Shown in pieces: positions 1 through 4,742 of a DNA stretch of 17,144 nucleotides; the stretch's first letter is position 1, and every line of letters begins with the position of its first letter. Origin of the DNA: Methanomassiliicoccales archaeon UBA280 (lineage in GTDB: Archaea > Thermoplasmatota > Thermoplasmata > SG8-5). A model generated the notes under the pieces. It was not told the DNA's origin. It searched no databases and was given only the letters and a program-made list of their open reading frames with translations. Location: NCBI GenBank assembly GCA_002499085.1, contig DAKD01000024.1, positions 1 to 17,144 of the forward strand, written 5' to 3'. A program made the translations under genes and the position numbers.

Positions 1-104
1 CTTTAGCGTTGGGGAGCCCTCACTTGGTAACGCCACAATCCTCGATGAGAAATTTTAAGAAGGGATGCGCTTTATGCGGCGTGCCCATACGGGCCATATG
101 CTGA

Positions 105-248
105 GCTCCCCAAAGCCCGGACGAATTCAAAATTCGTGCTCGGTGAAACGGGTACCCATGCGAAACACTATAGTACGCTCCCGTAGCCCGGACGAATTCA
201 ACAATTCGTCCTTGCTACCGGAGCTCAGTTGCAAAAAAGAGACAATAC
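105..248 (+). repeat. two 72-nt tandem units leading into tRNA-Glu
   Basis: GCTCCC occurs at 105, 177 and 249, exactly 72 nt apart, and the third is the first base of tRNA-Glu. Both upstream units carry GCCCGGACGAATTCAA followed by an AATTCGT arm. Unit 2 folds into a nested hairpin: inner stem 190-198 with 203-211 (9 perfect pairs, loop CAAC), outer stem GCTCCCGTAG 177-186 with CTACCGGAGC 215-224 (one mismatch). Unit 1 has a shorter stem, 121-127 with 131-137. CTGAGCTCC at 101-109 and GGAGCTCAG at 220-228 form a further 9-bp inverted pair around both. The outer arm of unit 2 copies the first ten bases of the tRNA. I see no protein gene in 1-248. Function is unknown; they could be degenerate tRNA copies or a structured leader. 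Confidence 0.75.
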
Positions 249-323
249 GCTCCCGTAGTGTAGACCGGCCAATCATTCTAGCCTTTCGAGCTAGGGACTC
301 GGGTTCGAATCCCGACGGGAGCA
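249..323 (+). tRNA. tRNA-Glu (anticodon TTC)
   Basis: A complete 75-nt cloverleaf decoding Glu codons GAA/GAG. The acceptor stem is GCTCCCG (249-255) with CGGGAGC (316-322), and the discriminator is A323. The anticodon stem CTAGC (278-282) pairs with GCTAG (290-294) around loop CTTTCGA, giving anticodon TTC at 285-287. The T stem TCGGG (299-303) pairs with CCCGA (311-315) around TTCGAAT. The D arm around CCGGCCAATCA is typical of archaeal tRNA-Glu. No CCA is encoded, so the tail must be added after transcription. There is no intron. The 3' trailer is T-rich. It is oddly surrounded by hairpins carrying copies of its acceptor arms. Confidence 0.96.
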
Positions 324-348
324 CTTTACTCATTTTATGTTCAAAGCC

Positions 349-438
349 GTGCTCCCGTCGGGCCTCAGCCTATAGCTATTATAAGTTATAAGTGAAGGCT
401 TCGGTCCCGACGGAAATTCTTCAGCTGTCCATTGCTTA
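349..438 (+). repeat. tRNA-acceptor-framed hairpin unit A
   Basis: Starts with GTGCTCCCGTCGGG (349-362), the reverse complement of the tRNA-Glu 3' end, and returns with TCCCGACGG (405-413), a partial copy of that 3' end, so the termini pair. An inner stem AGCCT (367-371) pairs with AGGCT (396-400). The 3' copy decays after CGACGG. A tail ending in ATTGCTTA (431-438) matches the end of the later 43-nt repeat. The following stretch 439-527 holds only a weak inverted pair (ACAGCTTG 475-482 with AGAGCTGT 502-509) and a repeated ATACAGAA. Confidence 0.65.
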
Positions 439-527
439 GATACAGAATTTACATCCGCATTATTACCGATATTAACAGCTTGAATTGCCACTATCCATGC
501 AAGAGCTGTGAATACAGAACGGACGCG

Positions 528-600
528 GTGCTCCCGTCGTACCTCGGGCGACTGCCGGGATATTGCTAATAATCATCGCCCTCGGTCCCGACGGGAGCAC
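528..600 (+). repeat. tRNA-acceptor-framed hairpin unit B (best preserved)
   Basis: A 73-nt imperfect palindrome with perfect 12-bp ends: GTGCTCCCGTCG (528-539) and CGACGGGAGCAC (589-600). Inside, GGGCGA (546-551) pairs with TCGCCC (576-581), and ACC (541-543) can pair with GGT (584-586). Its last 15 bases (586-600) equal tRNA-Glu positions 310-324, and the next ten bases CTCATTTTAT (601-610) equal the tRNA trailer at 329-338. The 3' half therefore appears to be a copy of this very tRNA locus with a 4-nt deletion in the trailer. Confidence 0.8.
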
Positions 601-625
601 CTCATTTTATTAGCGCTTTCATTCG

Positions 626-695
626 GTGCTCCCGTCGTCTCTCGGTTGTTCTATAAGAGGTTGTCTGTTGTCACAACCTCGATCCCGCCGGGAGC
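626..695 (+). repeat. tRNA-acceptor-framed hairpin unit C
   Basis: Outer arms are GCTCCCG (628-634) and CGGGAGC (689-695), identical to the seven acceptor pairs of tRNA-Glu. The inner stem GAGGTTGT (657-664) pairs perfectly with ACAACCTC (673-680) across loop CTGTTGTC. A second copy of the arm, GGTTGTT (644-650), lies upstream and could compete for the same partner. The base after the acceptor copy is C rather than the discriminator A. Confidence 0.75.
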
Positions 696-726
696 CAGTG
701 CAAGAGCTATCAAACTGAATTGCTTA
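684..726 (+). repeat. 43-nt direct repeat, copy 1
   Basis: Starts at the CCCGCCGGGAGC frame of unit C and runs to TGAATTGCTTA. It matches copy 2 (921-963) at 42 of 43 positions; the difference is C715 versus T952. It acts as the 3' tail of a hairpin unit. Fragments (TGAATTGC at 481-488, GCAAGAGCT at 499-507, ATTGCTTA at 431-438) show that older copies followed unit A. Confidence 0.9.
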
Positions 727-727
727 G

Positions 728-782
728 GTACTCCCGTCGTCTCTCGGATGTTTGTTGAGAGGATGTTGGGAGAAACATCCTC
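728..782 (+). repeat. hairpin unit D, 3' acceptor arm missing
   Basis: The 5' frame GTACTCCCGTCGTCTCTCGG (728-747) matches unit C with one G-to-A change. The inner stem GAGGATGTT (759-767) pairs perfectly with AACATCCTC (774-782) around GGGAGA. Compared with unit C the stem has a T-to-A change compensated by A-to-T on the other arm, and the upstream extra copy (GGATGTT, 746-752) has changed the same way. After GATCC (783-787) the unit breaks: no CGGGAGC arm follows. Confidence 0.7.
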
Positions 783-793
783 GATCCAAGGAT

Positions 794-833
794 CTCAGCC
801 TACCGCGATTGATTGCTGGGAATGAAGGCTGAG
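794..833 (+). repeat. hairpin related to the core of unit A
   Basis: CTCAGCCT (794-801) pairs perfectly with AGGCTGAG (826-833). The same 5' arm and a TGAAGGCT 3' arm occur in unit A (364-371 and 393-400), so this is a second copy of that core with a different loop. It lies directly behind the broken end of unit D. Confidence 0.65.
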
Positions 834-840
834 ACTGCGC

Positions 841-872
841 CGAATTCTGTTTTTTATTGCATGGAGAATTCG
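841..872 (+). repeat. inverted repeat CGAATTCT/AGAATTCG
   Basis: CGAATTCT (841-848) pairs perfectly with AGAATTCG (865-872) across a 16-nt T-rich loop. The GAATTC core also appears in the hairpins upstream of the tRNA (121-127, 192-198), which may be a distant relation or chance. Confidence 0.55.
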
Positions 873-877
873 GCTTG

Positions 878-933
878 CTCGAAAGATTGCAGGAGTGATT
901 GCATTGGCAATCTTTCTCGTCCCGCCGGGAGCC
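878..933 (+). repeat. hairpin unit E
   Basis: GAAAGATTGC (881-890) pairs perfectly over 10 bp with GCAATCTTTC (907-916), framed by CTCG on both sides (878-881 and 916-919). It ends with CCCGCCGGGAGC (921-932), the same 3' frame as unit C, but lacks a GCTCCCG 5' arm. It looks like a unit truncated at its 5' side, the mirror image of unit D. Confidence 0.65.
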
Positions 934-963
934 AGTGCAAGAGCTATCAAATTGAATTGCTTA
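921..963 (+). repeat. 43-nt direct repeat, copy 2
   Basis: Second copy of the hairpin-unit tail, one substitution from copy 1 at 684-726. Its near identity contrasts with the diverged hairpin cores, suggesting recent duplication or selection on the tail. Confidence 0.9.
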
Positions 964-968
964 TATTC

Positions 969-990
969 CCCCGGAACCTTTGCCCCGGGG
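969..990 (+). repeat. GC-rich hairpin after the repeat array
   Basis: CCCCGG (969-974) pairs with CCGGGG (985-990) around a 10-nt loop, followed by a purine-rich AGGAAAAAAGAGGAGGAAG stretch. It could end transcription through the array; there is no T-run on the plus strand. The short ORF that follows (from 1018) has no protein-like sequence. Confidence 0.4.
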
Positions 991-1030
991 AGGAAAAAAG
1001 AGGAGGAAGTAATCGTGATGATGAAACTGC

Positions 1031-1174
1031 TTACTCGGATTTCTCCGTGGCATCGTCCTTGCCTGCCGCCCCGGCGCTGGCCTTAGCCTTCTGCGCGCCC
1101 TCTTGGAGCGCGTTTTCCAGGTTCTTCAGAGTCTGCTCGTATTCCCTCTTGTTCCGGTACAGCATCAGACTCAC
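1031..1174 (-). CDS. small charged alpha-helical protein (47 aa), unknown
   Basis: I do not recognise this protein. From a GTG at 1174 it reads 47 residues (44 from the ATG at 1165). The first half is a heptad-like helix with YRNKREYEQTLKNLENAL; the tail is Ala/Lys/Glu-rich and ends ATEKSE. Codons end mostly in G or C, as in neighbouring genes, which favours real coding. A TATA-like ATATA (minus strand, about 1203-1207) sits at the right distance for a leaderless GTG start. It diverges from xseA, with shared inverted repeats between them. The same frame stays open far upstream through xseA, but that extension has no protein-like character. Confidence 0.55.
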   Translation of the reverse strand: MSLMLYRNKREYEQTLKNLENALQEGAQKAKASAGAAGKDDATEKSE

Positions 1175-1188
1175 ATCCTTGACCCTGA

Positions 1189-1250
1189 TTGGGCTTTCAC
1201 AGTATATCCCTGTTACGAAATCTTTTGTGAAAACTTGTGAAAAAGCCCAA
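1189..1250. promoter_or_regulatory. inverted and direct repeats between divergent promoters
   Basis: TTGGGCTTT (1189-1197) pairs with AAAGCCCAA (1242-1250); allowing a two-A bulge it extends to 13 pairs through CACA and TGTG. The motif TTTCACA (1195-1201) recurs inverted as TGTGAAA at 1226-1232 and 1236-1242, the latter two 10 bp apart (one helical turn). These sites bracket the minus-strand TATA-like box at 1203-1207. Inferred role: operator for the small divergent gene and perhaps xseA. Confidence 0.45.
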
Positions 1251-1285
1251 GGCATGCGGGTAGTTTCGGCCTCCCCCCGCAACCA

Positions 1286-1292
1286 TTTATAT
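1286..1292 (+). promoter_or_regulatory. TATA box of xseAB
   Basis: TTTATAT is centred 27 nt upstream of the xseA ATG. Archaeal transcription starts about 25 nt downstream of the TATA centre, so the mRNA should be leaderless or nearly so. Confidence 0.6.
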
Positions 1293-1315
1293 CCGGCACG
1301 GCCGATACCCTTCCC

Positions 1316-2494
1316 ATGGATCCCCTCTCGGTGACCGAGGTATCCGCCCTGGTCAAGGACACTCTGAGGTCCAGCCCCGGGCTGTGCGACATCGCTGTCC
1401 GGGGCGAGGTTACCGGCTATACGGACAGGGGCCATCGCTATTTCTCCCTGAAGGACGAGAACTCGGTGCTGAAATGCGTCATATGGAAGTCCAGCACGGG
1501 CAGCATCGACTGTTTGCCGCTGAAGGACGGGACAAAGGTCGTTGCATGGGGCAGCGTCACATCCTGGGGAGGAAATTCCTCTTACCAGCTGGACGTGCGC
1601 AAGTGCACGCCGGAGGGCAGGGGCGAGCTGTATCGCAGGTTCCTGGAGCTCAAGGAAAAGCTTCTGAAAGAGGGCCTGTTCGCGCCCGAGGCCAAGGTTC
1701 CGATACCTGCGTACCCGGAGAGCCTGGGCATTGTCACTTCCGAGAAAGGGGCGGCACTCCAGGACATGGCAAAGGTCTTCATGAACGGCCCCGGAATAGA
1801 CATAGCCGTCGCGGATGCCAGGGTCCAGGGCGACGGGGCAGCGGAGAGCATCGCAGCCGGCATCCGGGCGCTGGACGGCAGGGTGGACCTGATAATCATC
1901 GGAAGGGGCGGGGGCTCGCTCGAGGACCTGTGGGCCTTCAACGAGGAGTTGCTGGCAAGGGCCGTTTTCGCCTGCCGGACTCCAATAATCTCGGGCGTGG
2001 GCCATGAGATCGATGAGGTCATAACGGATTTGGTGGCCGATGCCAGGGCTTCGACCCCCACCGCAGCCGCGGAGCTTGTGGTCAAGGCCATGCAGAGAGT
2101 CCTTGACGAGAAAAAAATACTGGAGGAATCTATTGCTGCGCTGGCGCATGACCGTTTCGCATGCTGCAGGCAGGAGCTGGAATCCATTGACATGGCCATG
2201 TGGCGCAAGGTGCTGGCCTCCAGGCTGAGCGGCCTGGGCGCGGAGGCGGAGGGCCTGAGAGCCTGTCTTGGACATTCCGCGTCAATGCGCGTGTCGGGCG
2301 CCAGGAAGCTTCTGGACGATGGGGGCCTGGCTCTGAGAACAACGTGGGTCGCGGCGATAAAGGAGAAGGGCATGGCCGCGATGTACCAGGGCGGCGACAG
2401 AATTCCGGAAGCCTCACGCATGCGGAAAGGAAGATTCGAGGCAGTCATGAAGGACGGCAGGGTGACAGGAGAGGTGAAGGAAATTGAAGTTTGA
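1316..2494 (+). CDS. xseA: exodeoxyribonuclease VII large subunit
   Basis: Catalytic subunit of the XseAB nuclease, which degrades single-stranded DNA from both ends to oligonucleotides without needing a metal. Residues 1-100 look like the N-terminal OB-fold (SVTEVSALVKDTL, RGEVTGYTDRGHRYFSLKD). The catalytic domain has GIVTSEKGAALQD (138-150), GRGGGSLEDLWAFNEE (196-211) and GVGHEIDEVITDLVADARAS (227-246) followed by TPTAAAELV, all family hallmarks. A helical region follows. The 392-residue length is normal to slightly short for the family. The ATG at 1316 sits 27 nt from a TATA box. It overlaps xseB by 11 nt, so the two subunits are co-translated. The enzyme is widespread in bacteria and patchy in archaea, so ancient transfer is plausible. 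Confidence 0.95.
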   Translation: MDPLSVTEVSALVKDTLRSSPGLCDIAVRGEVTGYTDRGHRYFSLKDENSVLKCVIWKSSTGSIDCLPLKDGTKVVAWGSVTSWGGNSSYQLDVRKCTPEGRGELYRRFLELKEKLLKEGLFAPEAKVPIPAYPESLGIVTSEKGAALQDMAKVFMNGPGIDIAVADARVQGDGAAESIAAGIRALDGRVDLIIIGRGGGSLEDLWAFNEELLARAVFACRTPIISGVGHEIDEVITDLVADARASTPTAAAELVVKAMQRVLDEKKILEESIAALAHDRFACCRQELESIDMAMWRKVLASRLSGLGAEAEGLRACLGHSASMRVSGARKLLDDGGLALRTTWVAAIKEKGMAAMYQGGDRIPEASRMRKGRFEAVMKDGRVTGEVKEIEV

Positions 2495-2657
2495 GGAGAT
2501 AATGGACAAGCTCAGGAAAGTGAACGGGGAACTGCAGGACGAGAATATTCCCTTGGAGAGGGCCATGCAGCTTTACGAGGAGGGCATGAAGCTTTCGAAG
2601 CAGGCCGACGAACTGCTCTCCAAGGCCGAGACCAGGATAAAGAAGCTCGGGGACTAG
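2484..2657 (+). CDS. xseB: exodeoxyribonuclease VII small subunit
   Basis: Non-catalytic partner of XseA; in the family several copies bind the long helices of the large subunit. The protein is 57 aa from a TTG at 2484 and begins KFEEIMDKLRKVNGEL, then ENIPLERAMQLYEEGMKLS and ELLSKAETRIKKLGD, matching the standard XseB helical hairpin. TTG is preferred over the ATG at 2502 because it keeps the conserved FEE start and has GAGGTGAAGG just upstream. It overlaps the 3' end of xseA in another frame. Its TAG stop lies in the palindrome CTAG (2654-2657), shared with the TAG stop of the convergent gene. Confidence 0.88.
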   Translation: MKFEEIMDKLRKVNGELQDENIPLERAMQLYEEGMKLSKQADELLSKAETRIKKLGD

Positions 2658-3397
2658 GTGCCGTTCTTGGGCTTCTGCTCCTGTTCCTTCGGCGCCTTCC
2701 GGGATATCTCCTCCATCTGCTCCATCTGGATCTGCATGATGTCCATCATCCTCTCCCACTGCTTCGTGAGGATATGGTCGATCTTGTCGCTGAGATGGCG
2801 TATCTCCAGCTCCGCCTTGAGGTTCAGCTTGTACTCCTCCTGGGCGCGCATGCGGTCGCGCTCGGCCTGGCGGTTCTGGCTCATTATAATTATGGGCGCC
2901 TGAAGGGCTGCGACGCACGACAGCACCAGGTTCAGGAGTATGAACGGGTACTCGTCATAAGGTTCTCTCAGAAGCAGGGTTGTGGCGTTTATGGCAATCC
3001 ATACCACGATCAGGCCGATGAATATGGCTATGAAGGTCCAGCTGCCCCCGAACTCGGCGACCCTGTCGGCCACTCTCTCGCCGAACGTGAGCTGTTCCTC
3101 GTATTGCTTGGCCAGGTCGCTGGACAGAAGCTCATGCTCCTTGAGGCTCTCGATGACCTCCCTGTCCATCGCAGAGAGCTCGCCCTTCTCCTCCTCCAGT
3201 ATTTCCTTGACATAATCTGCGCGGAACCGGTTCAGGTCAGTGAAGCAGATATACCCCTCGGGAGACCAGTTGGGATGGGACTTCTGAATGACGCTGACTA
3301 TCGGGGGGCGGACAAGCTCGCCCAGGACGCTGACGCTGGCGCGTTTCTGTTTGCCGCAAACCTGGCACAGAACCAATTCCTGCTGTTTCCTAGCCAA
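2654..3397 (-). CDS. DUF1003 family membrane protein
   Basis: A 247-aa protein of a conserved family with no established function. The N-terminus has a CxxC (C11, C14) and a further Cys at 51 (YICFTDLNRFR), which could bind a metal. FGERVADRVAEFGGSW (105-120) leads into two membrane segments, about 120-142 and 150-172, separated by REPYDEYPF. The C-terminal third (176-235) is a charged coiled coil with Met-rich repeats, followed by a Lys/Gln-rich tail. The start is a TTG with GGAAGG upstream; a later TTG at codon 8 is possible. It has its own TATA box, so it is probably transcribed apart from radA. It ends tail-to-tail on xseB. Confidence 0.85.
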   Translation of the reverse strand: MARKQQELVLCQVCGKQKRASVSVLGELVRPPIVSVIQKSHPNWSPEGYICFTDLNRFRADYVKEILEEEKGELSAMDREVIESLKEHELLSSDLAKQYEEQLTFGERVADRVAEFGGSWTFIAIFIGLIVVWIAINATTLLLREPYDEYPFILLNLVLSCVAALQAPIIIMSQNRQAERDRMRAQEEYKLNLKAELEIRHLSDKIDHILTKQWERMMDIMQIQMEQMEEISRKAPKEQEQKPKNGT

Positions 3398-3434
3398 TCC
3401 TGCATCCCTTCCGCTGAGGTAAATAGAATGCCGG

Positions 3435-3445
3435 TAAATATATAT
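3435..3445 (-). promoter_or_regulatory. TATA box of the DUF1003 gene
   Basis: The minus strand reads ATATATATTTA, about 40 nt upstream of the TTG start, predicting a leader of roughly 15-20 nt that would contain the GGAAGG ribosome-binding site. It lies in the 62-nt gap after radA. Confidence 0.6.
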
Positions 3446-3459
3446 GTCGAAGTCCCGGC

Positions 3460-4407
3460 TCAGTCCCGAATGCCCTTTTCATCCACCGTGATTACGGCCT
3501 CGGCCTCCGGCAGGTTGGGCGAGTCTATCAGCCTCACAATTCTTTTTCCGCCCTTGCTCTTCCTGAGATAGAGCCTGAACGTGGCAGTGTGGCCTACTAT
3601 GTGGCCGCCTATCGGCCTGGTCGGGTCCCCGAAGAACGCGTCCGGCTTTGCCGAGACCTGGTTCGTCACGAGGATCACCGAGTTGTGCAGGTCCCCGAAC
3701 CTGAGCAGCTCGTGCATGTGCTTGTTGAGCTTCTGCTGTCTGTCGGCAAGGGTCCCGCGGCCCACGAACTCTGCCCTGAAGTGCGAAGTAAGCGAATCCA
3801 CTATCAGCAGTCTGACAGGGAACTCCTGGGCTATCTCCTTGGCCTTCTCGGCCAGGAGCATCTGGTGATGCGAGTTGAACGCCCTTGCGACATGGATTCT
3901 TGAGAGCACATCCTTCGAATCCAGGTCAAGGGCGTCCGCCATCTGGACGATTCTCTCGGGCCTGAATGTGTTCTCAGTGTCTATGATTATCACATCGCCG
4001 TCCAATCCCCCGTCCTTTTCTTTCAGCTGGACCGATACCGCGCATTGATGCGCTATCTGGGTCTTGCCGGACCCGAACTCGCCGTACATCTCGGATATGG
4101 CCTGGGACTCGAAGCCCCCGCCCAGAAGCGAGTTCAGGGCCTTCGAGCATGTCGTGAGCTTGCCCACCTTCTCGCGCCTTTCCATCACTATGTCGCCGGT
4201 CTCGAATCCACCTATGTCAGCGGCTTTCTTGGCCGCGGCTATGACCTTCACGGCCACAGCCTCCCCGAGCTCGCACAGCTCCGCGAGGTTCTTCGGGGAC
4301 TCGACCGCAATCGACATCAGTGTGGTGTAACCGGCTTCACGAAGTTTATCTGCTGTTGCTGGTCCTACTCCTGGCAACTTCTCTATCGAATCTTGATCTT
4401 CGCTCAT
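3460..4407 (-). CDS. radA: DNA repair and recombination protein RadA
   Basis: Archaeal RecA/Rad51 recombinase; forms ATP-dependent filaments on single-stranded DNA and drives strand exchange. Residues 1-65 form the helix-hairpin-helix DNA-binding domain (LPGVGPATADKLREAGYTTL, 11-30). The core has Walker A GEFGSGKT (109-116), IIDTENTFRPERI (141-153), Walker B LLIVDS (200-205), the L1 region FRAEFVGRGTLADRQQKL and the DPTRPIGG ATP cap (261-268). At 315 aa it is full length for the family, with no intein. The ATG at 4407 lies about 35 nt from a TATA box. It sits apart from xseAB, which also handles single-stranded DNA. About 335 nt of structured non-coding DNA lies upstream. Confidence 0.97.
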   Translation of the reverse strand: MSEDQDSIEKLPGVGPATADKLREAGYTTLMSIAVESPKNLAELCELGEAVAVKVIAAAKKAADIGGFETGDIVMERREKVGKLTTCSKALNSLLGGGFESQAISEMYGEFGSGKTQIAHQCAVSVQLKEKDGGLDGDVIIIDTENTFRPERIVQMADALDLDSKDVLSRIHVARAFNSHHQMLLAEKAKEIAQEFPVRLLIVDSLTSHFRAEFVGRGTLADRQQKLNKHMHELLRFGDLHNSVILVTNQVSAKPDAFFGDPTRPIGGHIVGHTATFRLYLRKSKGGKRIVRLIDSPNLPEAEAVITVDEKGIRD

Positions 4408-4438
4408 GGTTGTTCACCGCATCAAGATTGGTCATTTA

Positions 4439-4448
4439 CCTTATAAGG
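4439..4448 (-). promoter_or_regulatory. TATA box of radA
   Basis: CCTTATAAGG is a perfect palindrome whose TTATAA core lies about 36 nt upstream of the radA ATG, predicting a leader of about 10 nt. Confidence 0.55.
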
Positions 4449-4483
4449 ATGCCGAGGGGGTGGGCGAAAGTATTTATCTCTAT

Positions 4484-4505
4484 CCCAAGGCCTTCGGCCA
4501 TTGGG
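4484..4505 (+). repeat. bulged-A hairpin, copy 1
   Basis: Arm CCCAA+GGCC (4484-4492), loop TTC, arm GGCC, unpaired A4500, then TTGGG (4501-4505). It belongs to a four-copy family in this window (4578, 13090, 13123), all preceded by AT and all with an extra A between the two halves of the 3' arm. Confidence 0.7.
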
Positions 4506-4577
4506 ACTGAAGTGGCCCAGGTTGGACGGCATTCCAGCGTGCTCTGGGTGGCTGGCCGGCGGGGTTTTTTTCGGCAT

Positions 4578-4600
4578 CCCAAGTCCTGCGGGACATTGGG
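4578..4600 (+). repeat. bulged-A hairpin, copy 2
   Basis: Arm CCCAA+GTCC (4578-4586), loop TGCG, arm GGAC, unpaired A4595, then TTGGG (4596-4600). Relative to copy 1 the inner stem changes from GGCC/GGCC to GTCC/GGAC with pairing kept. The rest of 4449-4742 has no coding sequence I can support. Confidence 0.7.
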
Positions 4601-4645
4601 AGACGGCATGCGGGCATTGTTTCCTGAATCCCAACGGCGGTTCGG

Positions 4646-4681
4646 AGAGGCAAGGCTGAGAAAGAACTGGGCTTTGCCTCT
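4646..4681 (+). repeat. inverted repeat AGAGGCAA/TTGCCTCT
   Basis: AGAGGCAA (4646-4653) and TTGCCTCT (4674-4681) pair perfectly over 8 bp and are followed by TTT on the plus strand. It lies 62 nt beyond the stop of the minus-strand aminopeptidase. It could help end that transcript, but the T-run is on the opposite strand, so the role is unclear. Confidence 0.4.
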
Positions 4682-4742
4682 TTTAAAACATGTCACAAAA
4701 ACGATATCCCTTGTCGGATTTCCGGTTGCGGGGGCCGGGGAA

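Noticed and set aside
1..100. Possible end of an upstream gene or insertion-sequence remnant (short minus-strand peptide reading, GCGTT/AACGC arms)
   Set aside because: Too short, and nothing identifiable beyond a weak 5-bp hairpin; upstream sequence is missing.
351..760. CRISPR array, because GCTCCCGTCG recurs about every 100 nt
   Set aside because: Repeats are inverted within each unit, spacing is irregular (179 nt between A and B), cores are self-complementary, and no cas gene is present.
508..825. 105-aa plus-strand open frame across the hairpin array with repeated peptide pieces
   Set aside because: The peptide repeats simply reflect the DNA repeats; composition is Arg/Ser-rich with no domain, and stems rather than codons are conserved.
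249..963. Integrated virus or plasmid at tRNA-Glu
   Set aside because: No integrase, capsid or replication genes are in the window and the repeats are short hairpins; past integration scars remain possible but unproven.
1031..2275. 414-aa minus-strand open frame opposite xseA
   Set aside because: Only its last 47 codons look like protein; the rest is the antisense shadow of xseA.
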